DNA of 64,000 nt from Glandiceps talaboti (Eukaryota > Hemichordata > Enteropneusta > Spengelidae): contig NC_135555.1 of assembly GCF_964340395.1 (NCBI RefSeq), positions 22,229,725 through 22,293,724 on the forward strand, given 5' to 3'. Each line of letters begins with the position of its first letter. Position 1 is the first letter of the stretch. This document shows positions 24,872-33,429 of the stretch, piece by piece. A program made the position numbers and the translations under genes. A model generated the notes under the pieces. It was not told the DNA's origin. It saw nothing but the letters and a program-made list of their open reading frames with translations, and did no database searches.

Positions 24872-27168
24872 CTCAATCAATCACTCACTCACTCACTCAC
24901 TCACTCACTCAGTCAATCAGTCAATCAATCAATCAATCAATCGAGTGCCTGTATCCAATACAAAGTAAAGTTCAGAGGCACTGTACAGTTAAATATTGAA
25001 AACCTTCGTGTTTTAAGGTTTTTCCTGAAGGCATTGACTGTGGGTGTCTGTCAGAGCTCCGGTGTCAATTTGTTTTAAAGACGAGGTGTGGCATGTGAGA
25101 AAGCATGGCCACCAAAGGAATTAATTTTAATATTGTCACTGAAAACATTTCATTTTTAGTGACTCTCATAATGTCAGTAATGCAGGTTTAATGAAAAAAA
25201 AACATACATCGACAGGACAACATCTTTTGAACAGAAACATGTGACTACTCCAAAATTTGTGGTCAATATGTGTTATTGATTTTGATTTTACTAGTTCATA
25301 ACCCTGTTACCCAATTAAACAGATATTCTGTGTACTTTCCCAGAATACTCACCACAATCGATGACATCAGAGAATTTACGATAATTAATCATTCCATCGT
25401 TTTTATCTTCGTATTTATCTGTCAGTGCCTGCTCATCTTCGGGGAATAGTTGTATTCCAAAGCTTTGATCCAGAACACGCTTAAATTGTGATGCTGTGGG
25501 GAAAAAAATGCATACTTTTAATTACAAACATCTATTCCCAATAACTATCAAATCTACAGAGTAATCTACCGTTATGGTTCAATCAATACCAGCTGCTAAC
25601 AATAATGATACAATAAATATGATAATATCTCTTAAATAAATAGTTCAATATGTACATCATTTCTTATAAAAACATTTCAATTTTAATGGTTCATACAAAT
25701 ATTTGTGTATGTTATGATACATTTAGATGAATAACAATAAATGTGACTCGCATTATTTCTGTATTATTCATTGCTTAGGCTTAAAAATGAAAATTATGTG
25801 GTTCCAATTATGCTCAATTTTAGAATAGGTGGGATAGGTAGATTTTTTATGTTATTTTTTATATACCGGGGGTATATATTTTTTCATATGTGAGTGTCTA
25901 GTTAAGGTAGTTATGTTTTCCACTGTTTTCCATATGGTCTCTGTGTTATTAGTTTCTTCTCATCAGATGTACAGCCAGTACAGACTGGAAGAACAGATTT
26001 GTATTGTCTTTTTAAGATGGTGCCAGTTTTTGCATCATCCACTATTTCTTTGCGAGAGATATCACAATTGTCCTGATTTTTTCCCTTGAATATGTAAAAT
26101 AATGTTTAGGGTGAAAACCTATAGGTGGGGTTCGGGTAACCAGAACCAAACAATTTTTTTGCCTTACAACAAGTCTATAGGTTTTTTGCTTTGAACTCCC
26201 TATCAGTAGAATGAATAACAGACTACGTTACTTTAAGGAGAGTTTAGCCTAGGAAATAGTCATCAGGGATTTTTGGCTCTTGTCTATGTAGGGAAGGCAA
26301 GAGCCAAAAATCCCCACATGACAGTCTAGAAAATTTATGATTATGTGTAGTTAGTGATCTGAATACATAACGTCATGCTGACCATGTTGGATTTATCTAC
26401 ATTTTTATTTGCCATCATGTGAGAAATATGTAATACGTAGAATAGCAATATAGATATGTTTTTTAATAATAATTTTCTGAATAAATGGGTCAATCTGTTG
26501 ACAAAGACTGAAGTACGCAGTCAAAAATATCAGATAACAATTTTCAAGTTTGTGTTTGGATCAAAAGTTTAAAAATTACCAACACTGAATTACCAACACA
26601 GATGAACTTTCATTTAAAGATGTTTTTTATTGTTCAACTCAGGCAAATAATTATGATATCAACTCTTCATTTAGTTAATGACATTAACAGTAACAGCATG
26701 CACACTACTACAATTACACTAGACATGAGGTATAATTTCTTGAAGTTCAAACAAAATCCATGGTCAGCAATCAACTGAACTGTTTCTTTCATGCAGTTAC
26801 TGTTCATATCATTAAGTTAACTAAATAAAGAGTCTACACTGTGTATGTGATATTTGTCTCTTATCTTTCTTGTGTCTATCTCAACATGAAACCTTGTGAT
26901 CAGACTCACTGATCTTAATAGTTCATTTAACAGCTTGGGCAAGCTTTTCTGCAAAGAGCTGTAATATGTGGTATGTAGAGAGTGAAAGTCCCCACACTTC
27001 TGAAACTGTGTACTGCAATGTATGTTATGTAGATTATTTCAACTTACTTGAAATGTAACCAGATCTGAGTCTGTCATAGTCTTTGAAGAACTCGGTCACA
27101 CGAGCTCGTCTGGAGAGAATCTTAGTTCGGATCTGATCCTCCAACACATTGATAGATCTTTCAGACAT
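5327..27168 (-). CDS. Multi-EF-hand protein, 14 exons, two in-frame stops
   Basis: Exons on the minus strand in gene order: 27168-27048, 25493-25353, 24621-24561, 23946-23781, 23341-23138, 22330-22066, 21470-21277, 20364-20196, 19401-19253, 18643-18433, 17446-16956, 7377-7229, 6481-6277, 5578-5327. Every junction has GT..AG signals and the phases agree throughout, giving 2778 nt (926 codons). The protein is a chain of paired EF-hand modules, each with a first loop like DFD-x-x-x-x-G-x-I-(S/T) and a second like YxDP..GxVNYxxF. Many loops lack the usual Glu at position 12, so calcium binding may be partial. The organisation recalls large multi-EF-hand proteins such as EFCAB6 and protist axonemal EF-hand proteins; orthology is not established. 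Codon 401 is TGA and codon 813 is TAA. It is either a recently inactivated gene, a non-functional allele, or affected by sequence errors. Confidence 0.8.
5982..6250 (+). mobile_element. THAP-segment TIR element, copy A
   Basis: The start (AATACGCCTTTCCAAA) and end (TCTGGAATGGCCTATT) are imperfect inverted repeats. Inside, one frame reads YEKIPDLHFYRIPRDK, a THAP zinc-finger-like signature. This copy is frameshifted near its cysteines. It lies in the last intron of the EF-hand gene. Confidence 0.65.
6277..6481 (-). CDS. EF-hand gene exon 13, with in-frame TAA
   Basis: Encodes FQSPVDPNYVEYLKFNDEIE and a linker to PLLTPQQ, then TAA at 6366-6364, and continues as NVPVEVEQNVLPPEEKMCLQ to NR with donor GTATGT. 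The stop lies in a low-constraint linker. Skipping this exon (205 nt) would break the frame. Confidence 0.7.
6540..6800 (+). mobile_element. tRNA-derived SINE
   Basis: A pol III A-box-like TGGCTGAGTGG (6565-6575) and a B box GGTTCGATCC (6608-6617) sit in a tRNA-like head. A non-tRNA body follows (TTTCCTCAGGTACTCTGG and CCTACATTAACACTGAA) related to the stretch at about 43200-43290. The head does not fold as a full functional tRNA by eye, so I call a SINE, not a tRNA gene. Confidence 0.6.
7229..7377 (-). CDS. EF-hand gene exon 12
   Basis: Encodes VMKERIRILEFLRDYDKLRT and GRMKKETFRRALDPANLGLK, an EF-hand with loop DYDKLRTGRMKK. CTCAG acceptor, GTAAGT donor. It joins exon 11 across a 9.6-kb intron holding the minisatellite, in phase 0. 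Confidence 0.8.
7480..7705. mobile_element. Foldback element related to 57058-57424 (partial)
   Basis: Shares the arm ACATCAGACC.TGGACAAAC, then ACAAACAGGGAAAGTAAAC and CAGAGACTTGTATTACATT, with the large inverted repeat at 57 kb. Here only the left arm and part of the centre remain. Confidence 0.7.
7829..16733. repeat. ~8.9 kb intronic minisatellite, 44-49 bp units
   Basis: Roughly 190 tandem copies of a unit beginning GAGTGGAGGTGTAAATGG, with variants at fixed sites: AACGATACTG, AATGATACTG, AATAATACTG or GAAACAATACTG, then TATAGGAACTAGACT. Unit length varies only at the junction (no insert, GT, TATGT, TATAT or AGT). The array fills most of the intron between exons 11 and 12. Long blocks of the array are copied as a whole (see findings). 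There is no spacer diversity, so this is not a CRISPR array. Confidence 0.98.
16956..17446 (-). CDS. EF-hand gene exon 11 (longest exon)
   Basis: A 491-nt exon: linker VFTQVEPNLEKTPTNEV, a helix (VDNVMERMRRAMQRRVL), the EF-hand DFDHHNRGHVTNSQF, a partner segment (KFADNFGFNYLRFLEELQPG) and a charged helical tail ending TKIKSK at donor GTGAGT. An unspliced reading could run a few codons further to a stop at 16923, but the donor and phase fit with exon 12 support splicing. Confidence 0.8.
18433..18643 (-). CDS. EF-hand gene exon 10 (EF-hand pair)
   Basis: Encodes VNEYFQDFDPLRNGSISQTR (first loop DFDPLRNGSISQ) and a second loop-like stretch (YYNDPKHPGRVLWPNFKVDV). Among the clearest modules in the gene. 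CTTTCAG acceptor and GTAACT donor. Confidence 0.8.
18935..19182. mobile_element. TIR element (CAGTGTGCCCTCTAA ends)
   Basis: Begins CAGTGTGCCCTCTAA and later has GGCTGAGAGGACACACTA, an inverted match. The interior (TTTCTTGTGAGTCACCACATA, ATAGGGGAATGCCAAATTTT) is shared in reverse orientation with 60137-60285. It resembles a hAT-like MITE by its CAGTG end. Confidence 0.55.
19253..19401 (-). CDS. EF-hand gene exon 9 (linker)
   Basis: Encodes EFVGFTIGSDEKKDAGDASV and MTKKPVDISKVNFEEVLGRI, an acidic linker followed by a helix. TTGCAG acceptor, GTAGG donor; phase 1 in, phase 0 out. Confidence 0.7.
19640..19736. repeat. (CAA)n(CGA)n(CAA)n trinucleotide tract
   Basis: CAA repeats flank a run of CGA repeats; the pattern is a simple sequence tract in an intron of the EF-hand gene. 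Confidence 0.95.
20196..20364 (-). CDS. EF-hand gene exon 8, with in-frame TGA
   Basis: Continues the loop from exon 7 (SKANTRNITFSQFGRI), then hits TGA at 20316-20314. The same frame goes straight on with HFLSLNVQSEDFKLLCRKFE and a second loop (DPERRGDVNYPAF). Both splice sites are good and in phase with their neighbours. The stop replaces what should be a hydrophobic helix residue. Confidence 0.75.
20449..20841 (-). mobile_element. MITE family B, copy 1
   Basis: Ends carry the TIR pattern GGCC(T)TAA..AAACAACTTGTTTGGTTCCGG and its inverse (CGGAACCGCACAATTTTTATT..GGCC). The interior matches, in reverse, the copies at 25775-26168, 62999-63254 and 63867-64000. It sits in an intron of the EF-hand gene. 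Confidence 0.75.
20973..21223 (+). mobile_element. THAP-segment TIR element, copy B (open THAP frame)
   Basis: Starts AATAGGCCTTTCCAAAA; the right end has lost the terminal repeat. From 21076 a frame is open for about 38 codons and reads CFPRCLNN followed by PDLHFYRIPRNKALKKRYYE. This has the paired Cys and the His-Phe-x-x-(I/F)-P of a THAP domain. It is the best-preserved of the three copies. Confidence 0.65.
21277..21470 (-). CDS. EF-hand gene exon 7
   Basis: CTGCAG acceptor and GTATGT donor. It encodes the linker FNDPDLEKKPTMEVKRPPLG, a helix and the start of an EF-hand (YFKDYDR). The loop continues in exon 8, so an intron splits this EF-hand loop. Confidence 0.8.
21661..21775. repeat. 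Poly-C and poly-T tracts
   Basis: A C run near 21680 and a T run at about 21729-21750. Another T/G homopolymer pair lies at about 22410-22446. Low complexity only. Confidence 0.9.
22066..22330 (-). CDS. EF-hand gene exon 6 (complete EF-hand pair)
   Basis: Starts TVAPRSVDVFDKIRTAV, then a loop DHDRLRSYIITENQF and a partner helix/loop (YYKIKDGRVRYKEFCDLME). The first loop lacks the central Gly and has Arg/Ser instead, so it is probably structural. Phase 0 in, phase 1 out. Confidence 0.8.
23138..23341 (-). CDS. EF-hand gene exon 5
   Basis: Encodes FYRSFPGPPDVTENEMQTLA, the loop-like segment KYLDPSKASLCNYLNFHHD and a linker ending NIPAK. GTTACAG acceptor, GTAAG donor, phase 0 at both ends. Confidence 0.8.
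23530..23850. repeat. Three tandem ~110-bp copies spanning an exon/intron junction
   Basis: The segment with CATGTGACTGTCACATG..TGTCCATGTGATTTCTT plus the exon 4 end (TTTCTGTGACCAA..CCATT) occurs three times in tandem. Only the copy nearest the gene's 5' side (23781-23850) belongs to the real exon. The other two are diverged copies sitting in the intron. Confidence 0.8.
23781..23946 (-). CDS. EF-hand gene exon 4
   Basis: Encodes a basic Ser/Arg linker, a helix (CTDILRRIAPFYKYHG) and an EF-hand loop DFDRHHNGLVTE, ending at AGCCAG with donor GTAAG. The end of this exon together with its donor is copied twice in the downstream intron (see the repeat at 23530-23850). Confidence 0.8.
24561..24621 (-). 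CDS. EF-hand gene exon 3 (linker)
   Basis: A small 61-nt exon coding the linker VFEPNDLKTEPQARKVEVTE between EF-hand modules 1 and 2. TTTCACAG acceptor, GTAAGT donor; phase matches both neighbours. Confidence 0.7.
24701..24945. repeat. (AATC/AGTC/ACTC)n tetranucleotide tract
   Basis: About 245 bp of CAAT-type tetramers in which AATC, AGTC and ACTC variants are arranged in blocks. It is a compound microsatellite in the intron between exons 2 and 3. Confidence 0.95.
25353..25493 (-). CDS. EF-hand gene exon 2
   Basis: CCACAG acceptor and GTGAGT donor. It encodes SQFKRVLDQSFGIQLFPEDE and a second loop-like segment (KYEDKNDGMINYRKF), completing the first EF-hand pair. It enters in phase 1 from exon 1. 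Confidence 0.8.
25775..26168 (+). mobile_element. MITE family B, copy 2
   Basis: The left end has ATTATGTGGTTCC and the right end GGTAACCAGAACCAAACAA, an inverted pair. The interior has the family marker CCATATGGTCTCTGTG and CATCAGATGTACAGCCA. Confidence 0.75.
26266..26314. repeat. Short perfect hairpin (17-bp stem)
   Basis: GGGATTTTTGGCTCTTG at 26266-26282 pairs with 26298-26314 across a 15-base loop; pairing partly extends outward. It lies in the first intron of the EF-hand gene. Confidence 0.75.
27048..27168 (-). CDS. EF-hand gene exon 1 (start codon)
   Basis: The ATG is at 27168-27166 and the first residues are MSERSINVLEDQIRTKIL. The exon ends in the first EF-hand loop (DYDRLRSGYIS) with donor GTAAGT. 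I chose this ATG because it begins the conserved frame. Any 5' UTR exon lies further upstream and was not identified. Confidence 0.75.
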
Positions 27169-27199
27169 CTTGAATGATGTCCAGTTGTGCCCTTGTGGT

Positions 27200-28620
27200 C
27201 AGATTCACGTCAACGGTTTTCCCTTTTTATTCTAGTAAACATAAACAGAATAAATACATTGATAGTTCTTTCAGGCATCATGAACGATGTTCCATTGTTT
27301 TCCCTTTTATTCAAGTAAACATAAACATAAACGAATAAGTATTTGGAAATAGCTCATTAGGTGATGAATTATAAATATGCACAAATTTTTACAATAAAAT
27401 TGAATAATATTATGAAATAAACTGTTGATCTTTCTGTATTACATTCAGCTCAGAACAAACAAAATATTAAATGGCTATCATAAAGCTGAACATCGTTGAG
27501 ATTTGAGACTGTTTTTAGTATGTTTTCCACTAGTAGTTTTTATCACTTTTGTAGTGTTTCAGTGCCTATGGACTTTTAGGATATATGGCGCTTTACAAGT
27601 GATATTATTATTATTGTTATTATTATTATTATAGATTAGTAATTATGCAACAATTTTAGTAAAAAAAATATCTGTGAAAAATGTGTGTTTCGATCAATCT
27701 CGCCTCGATGGTGTACGTCCTTGACCTTGTTGCGATCGGCTTTGTTTATCTTCAAGTTGTGGGTAAGGCCATGGAAGTATAACCCACGATAACACCTATA
27801 TGTTTGTTTTGACATGCCTTCATTGCTTCATCATTGGCAATATATTACAATGGTCACCGTGCGTACGCGTGATTACATATGAGCAGTTCACTTACAAGGT
27901 AATGTTTACAGTGATTTTTTTACCTGTCTTGTTTCCGGAGTTTGATTACGTCTTGCCGACGCCTAACATGCTGTGGTAGTTGCAGTAAATTAGTTTTGAA
28001 AATGTTGCTTTCAGTCTAGTCATTGCTTAGTTATTTTGTAATCCAGCATATTTGTTTATGGTAAAGTTTTCCCGAATAATAGTTGTAACATTTGTTTATG
28101 AAAAGCCGGCGGAACGTAGTGCATGCCGGGACAGTGACTTTATTATATGCAAGTAAAAGTTCGTCGTGAATTTATTACAGGTTCCGGGGCCGTGCGTGAA
28201 GCAAGTAACTTTGCACTCTAGACTAGAGCCTGTTCAGAAAATGTATCGGCTGATATAAATTTACCGGTTTAACTTCACACACACACTTAGGCCATTCTCA
28301 TTTTCGCGCCTTTTGCAAGTTTCCAGTCACGTAAAACACTTTGTAAATACTTGTTAGTATGTGTCAAAAGTATTAATTGTTGCATTTTTGGTGTGCAACA
28401 GTACATTCCATACATGAGGTTTATTTTCAGTGCTTCTTTTCTTTGTCATACAATAAACAGCTATAGACTAGTTAGTACTGTTTATTTCTTTTTATTTTAT
28501 AAAATGCTATTTTCAGTCAATCTTGAAGTGTCAATTTTAAACAAATGTTTATGGCCCCCCCCCCCAAAAAAAATAATTAAATAATTAAATAATTAAATAA
28601 TAAGTATATAATAATACTAA
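27200..28620. other. Upstream region of the EF-hand gene, no coding seen
   Basis: From the start codon at 27168 to about 28.6 kb I see no exon with supporting features. A slightly more GC- and CpG-containing stretch (about 27700-28220) is a plausible place for the promoter or 5' UTR of the minus-strand EF-hand gene. A poly-C/poly-A and AATT-repeat tract lies at 28553-28600. Confidence 0.3.
27540..27640 (+). mobile_element. LINE/SINE 3' tail remnant
   Basis: ATATGGCGCTTTACAAGTGA followed by ATT repeats is the type of 3' end seen on CR1/L2-like LINEs and their SINEs. Only the tail is recognisable. Confidence 0.4.
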
Positions 28621-28639
28621 TTTTTATAATAAACAGGTT

Positions 28640-29140
28640 TATTCAAATACTAACCACCCTACCTGGGGTAGTTTTGTATGCTGAGTTCAAAATAGGGGGT
28701 CATTTTATGAACATCTGTTGGCATGGTAACCAAAACCACCATAATATGTTAACCATTTTTTCCAAAATTTGACATAAAACATTGAAAAAAAAGATAATAC
28801 AGTGAAAAAATGCCCTTGTATTAGACATGTATGAGTTAGTGCTACCTGATGTAACATAAATTGTATAAAATTGGATAGCTGTTTCCATGGAAACGTATGG
28901 TAGACGTGAAAATTATGTTTTCATTATATACACATACATCTCACAAACAATATTCTAAATCTGATAAATATCTTCTTATTTGCACATTGACCCTACTACC
29001 AAGGGTACTTTGTCATGCTGAGTTCAAAAAAGCGGTCATTTAATAACATCGGTTGCCATGGTAACCAAAATAACCATATAACGTGAATTTTTGAAAAATT
29101 AGACATAAAACACTTTAAAACATTTCAAATTTAGGAAAAA
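28640..29140. repeat. Two diverged direct repeats with X-box-like sites
   Basis: About 28650-28790 and 28985-29125 share TGCTGAGTTCAAAA, a GGTCATTT block, an X-box-like site and GACATAAAACA. The sites are GTTGGCATGGTAAC (28717-28730) and GTTGCCATGGTAAC (29052-29065). The second matches the RFX X-box pattern of two half-sites GTTGCC/GGYAAC. Confidence 0.55.
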
Positions 29141-30301
29141 AACATCATTGCTGTTGGAATGTATGGGTTGGTGATATCTGTTGTAACAAGGTTTCATGAT
29201 TTTTGAAATTATCTGTATCAAACCTATGCAATTCTAAAAGTAAAACTCTAAAAATCACCAGAATAAATTGTAAATTTACTAAATACCTAAATACCAGCAG
29301 TCCTTGAGAATTCGAACTACACAACTTGGTTCAGTCTTTCATCACAAAATCTCCAAATGTGTACACATACATTTGAGTACAAGTTGACATACGAGACTCC
29401 ATACTGTATATCGTTTGTTTATGGATAGAAATTCAAAATCCGACAGTTTCAAAGATCGTCTGCTGCTCCAGCTGACACTGTAGTTTAGTATTGTGAAACT
29501 CGATGTGTGTACATGCGTATGTACGTATTTCTGGGTCCCAAATTCAGTCGATAACAGACACCGATATCATTCATGTCATCGGGGACAAGTGACATCACGG
29601 TAGCATTCATTGTTACAGGAATACTTATAAATTATCCAGAAATTCTCGATCATAAAGGCTTGCGAAGTGTCGAGTGTGAGAAATGGCGTCCGTTACTTGT
29701 GTGCGCGCGAGGTGAATGACGTCACTAGAATTGAATACAATGTAGCAAAGTGCATTACATTGTCATATGTTTGCATATGCGGTACCGCGGTACACACATC
29801 ACATACAATATTACAAGTGAGATAGACAACGATAGAAACAAACTCACCAGCTTACAAATGTATTGTTTACATGACTTTGCCGACGATGAGGAATAATCAT
29901 CATTAATTTACATTAAACTTAGTTGCTAAAATTATGGATGAGTTAAAACAACAAGGGACATTGCATATATGTTTTCCGACATTTCATAGGCGAATGTTAA
30001 TATGCAGTGTTTTTTCGGAGTGTCTGTTGAGGTGTGGGATATTTATGACATCAATTTGAGGAGTATTTCTATGAATAATAAGTACTGGTTACCTTTGATA
30101 AACGGTTGCCTAATAAAGTACACTGAATCCACTGAACTTTAATGATGTCTATATCGCGAGCAAACGTGAAACTGAGATGATGTGGGGGGAACGGTTATTT
30201 ACGTATACTTTCTAGGGAATTGCATAACATACATGTATATCCATGGCCGATACATGTATTTGACCTAAAACCTGTTGTTCTGTATCTCTTTGTAACGTCG
30301 T

Positions 30302-30302
30302 T

Positions 30303-30342
<40 letters not shown>
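30302..30342. repeat. (TTG)n microsatellite
   Basis: About 13 copies of the trinucleotide TTG. The stretch from 29150 to 30460 otherwise shows nothing I can identify. Confidence 0.95.
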
Positions 30343-30343
<1 letters not shown>

Positions 30344-30465
30344 AAAGATTCAGTTTGCTTCATCGTACATTACAGTATAGCAAGTATAGTATAGTATATG
30401 ACAAGTTGAGAACTACACGACACGTCTGTTTACATGTAATACAGGCTTCAACATGTGCCTTATGC

Positions 30466-30806
30466 AGGAGTCAATGTCACCCCCCCCCCCACCTCGGGGC
30501 ATAGTGGGGGATTTGGAAATTAGTCTTATAAAATTTGTCAAATTCCCCACTCCCTGGGGCAAGACATTCTGGAAAATCACCACCTAAAAGAAGTAATACT
30601 CCCAACATTTCTCTCACCCTAATGGGTGGGGCATTCACAAATTCTGACTGACACACAACCACTCTTTTACGTCCGTGAAAATGACTAGGGGGTGAATATG
30701 AGGCAATTGCCCCACCCCCTCGGGCATTGTTTCATGGCAAACACGGTCTAATCCCCCACATTTGTCTCGAGGTGGGGTCCCTCGGGCATTACATTGACTC
30801 GTGCAT
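30466..30806. mobile_element. Inverted-repeat element with ~50-bp ends
   Basis: GGAGTCAATGTCAC with a C run and CACCTCGGGGCATAGTGGGG on the left is mirrored on the right by CCCACATTTGTCTCGAGGTG and CATTACATTGACTC. The interior is G/C-homopolymer rich. It fits a foldback-type MITE. Confidence 0.65.
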
Positions 30807-30809
30807 TTA

Positions 30810-32730
30810 TTACTAGGAGTACGTTGCGTTAGACTGGTTAGTACCTTGCCTTTACCACGTTTCCAACCCGAATTAGCAATTACGATTTTATGTGCATTTC
30901 ACCTGTTTCTATTTCAATCGTGCACAATGAACCAAGAAACACAACACTCTACAAAATATACACACTATACTTGCCAATGGTCATCACAATAAACTTTACC
31001 GATTCAACGAACGTTTTGAAGGCCAGCAGTAAATGTAACTGGTTCCCTGACCAATTAAGTAGTTCCCCGCTTGTGGCTCATGATCAAAGTGAAATCGAAA
31101 ATTGTGTTTGAACTGATATAAAGGCAAGTCAGCTTCATGATGATAGCAGACTACCGAGAGTTGATTGCTTTTATTTTGATACATAATTATAACATGTATC
31201 ATTGTCGAAATCAACATAAAAAGACACAACGCTGTACTGATGTTGCAATTCAGTGTTGCCATATTGTTGTGTCTACCTGGATCATGGCAAACACAGGTTC
31301 ATATAACATATATGGTCATAACACAGTACAGTCAATACGTCAAAACAAAATGATAAATAGATAAAACAAAAATAAGACATTCCTAGCCATAGTTCTCTTC
31401 AGCATGTTCAAATTTTATTTTACAAGACAAAAATAGTCATAGACGATACACCATGCCACATGTACAGTGAGTCTTCAGTACACGCACGGGACGGGAAGTT
31501 TTTTGAAAGACAACGAAAATGCTTCGTGTCACTCTGTGGATGGTAATGAACGCAATCAAGAGAAAATCAAATAACGTGAGTACATAGTTTTCAAGGTGGC
31601 TGGTTATCAGACAAAACTAAAAAGCCCAAAGTGTAAAATAAGATATCTAGAAAATATTTGACGATTGCGCGGCAATCACGAGCGAAAGTGTTCTAGGTGA
31701 ATTTAACCCTTGACCTATTTTCATAAGGACGTCGAAGTTAACGAGGTCAGTGTGACATCTCAAGCATGATCAACAACGTTTGCATGAGTGAGTACAACTA
31801 AATGTTGTCTAAACTTTAGTGGAAGAGAAATTCTGTTGATCAGACACAGACTATTTTCAAATTCTTACAACATCTTGACGATAAGCAGCTGACGATAAGA
31901 AGCAAATGTGACACTGACAGACAGGCCAGTCCGTCCGTACACCATACAGGAGGCACAAACATACCACATGTGCATCTGGTTGACTGCGATTGATTGTGAT
32001 CACGTAATATTTAGCACTAACTTTATGCTGTTGCTTCCAAATATTATTGAACTGCAATCTTTCTAAACAAGTCATGGAAATTGCCAGAAACCTGATTATT
32101 TTATGACTGAATATGTTACGATCATAAATTCCCTTACTTTCAGTTAAATTTTCTGATGGGAAGCATTTAGTGTGAAATCTGATGAGCGACATTGATGGGT
32201 ACAGTGACGTAATTCGTAAACAAATCTAACGTTGGTAACTTTTATTTTTGTAAATGGTCCTTAAATATCAAGTACACCTGTCTTCATAGCAAACAGAAAT
32301 CTGAGGCCAAATTTTGCCACGAATGGATACATCATTTGACTCCACAATATAATAAGCACGGCAATAGCTCAAAAACCTGGCTCAAATTTTATAACACTCG
32401 CACAGCTCAGAGCGCCTGTAGGGTGTCGGAAAAATCGATTATCTTTTCAGTAAACTTTGCAACACTGTATTATCAAAATTTTGTACCTGTCAATGTACTG
32501 CTGCATACAATGTAGTAGAAATACTACTACTAAACACTTCATGGAATATTTGTAACAGTATGTTGTGAAAGTCTACGATGATTTGAAAACAGCAGTGGTT
32601 TCGGAATAATATTACAAATATTGTGAGACGCATTGCAAATATTGTTTTCAGGGAATGTCATCAGCAACTTTATAAATCATTACAGAACAATGTATTTGTC
32701 TGTACCTTGCTCGGTCGTGATGCGAGCTGT
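30810..32730. other. No supported gene in this stretch
   Basis: Only short open frames without recognisable domains. I see no clear splice-flanked exon or known repeat, so I leave it as unassigned. Confidence 0.4.
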
Positions 32731-32756
32731 TCAGACAAATATCGGGGGGGGGGGGG

Positions 32757-32829
32757 GCGGCCTCCTCTCACACAGTTAGGGGTTGGCCGATGGTTGAGGG
32801 CGCCCCGTCACGGCGTACCTTACAGACTA
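32757..32829. mobile_element. MITE family A, truncated copy
   Basis: The right half GGTTGGCCGATGGTTGAGGG..CGCCCCGTCACGGCGTACC..TTACAGACTA matches family A; the left part is replaced by a G/C run. Confidence 0.7.
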
Positions 32830-32947
32830 AGCTAATATATGCTCAAACGGATGCATTTTATTGACAATAGGACCAAAAGGCACCATTCCTCTAAATTGTT
32901 TCTCACACAATGCTTTATTATTATATACTTTTTAAACCCCTTCACTT

Positions 32948-32950
<3 letters not shown>

Positions 32951-32984
<34 letters not shown>
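32951..32984. repeat. (AAT)n microsatellite
   Basis: About 11 copies of AAT. Confidence 0.95.
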
Positions 32985-32989
<5 letters not shown>

Positions 32990-33235
32990 AACATCACATT
33001 TGGTGTAAAAATATCTAAGAATAAATCTAGGTTTTCTTGCACCTAGAAAGTTTGAAGTACTAGTGTGTGTCAATTAAGCAACATAATCCTAATTTAATCA
33101 TAAATTGACAGTTTGATTTGCTGTATTTTATTTCATCGAAATAGATGAAAATAACCAACTGCCTTGCTGCATCATCCATTAAATCCCCATTTCAGCATTC
33201 TTGAGGAAACTAAATTTGTCCTGTACTCTTCTAAT

Positions 33236-33420
33236 GGAAAGTGTGTTTGCTAAGGGTTTGGAACCCTGGTAACAATTCAAGAAGTAGTAAATCTGGTAAA
33301 ACTGACAGTTACCCCATACACTATTTACAAGGATTGTGGTGGGATGGGGAATCCTGGTAAAATGAAATTTGGAACTCAGGTAGATTTTGCCTACTTACCG
33401 CCCTTAACAAAAAAACACTG
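33236..33420. mobile_element. MITE family E (CAGTGTTTTTT..TAAGGG ends), copy 1
   Basis: The left end AAAGTGTGTTTGCTAAGGG and right end CCCTTAACAAAAAAACACTG form a TIR. The internal GATTTTGCCTACTTACCGCC recurs at 55673-55827. CAGTG ends suggest a hAT-like MITE. Confidence 0.6.
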
Positions 33421-33429
33421 AAACAACAC

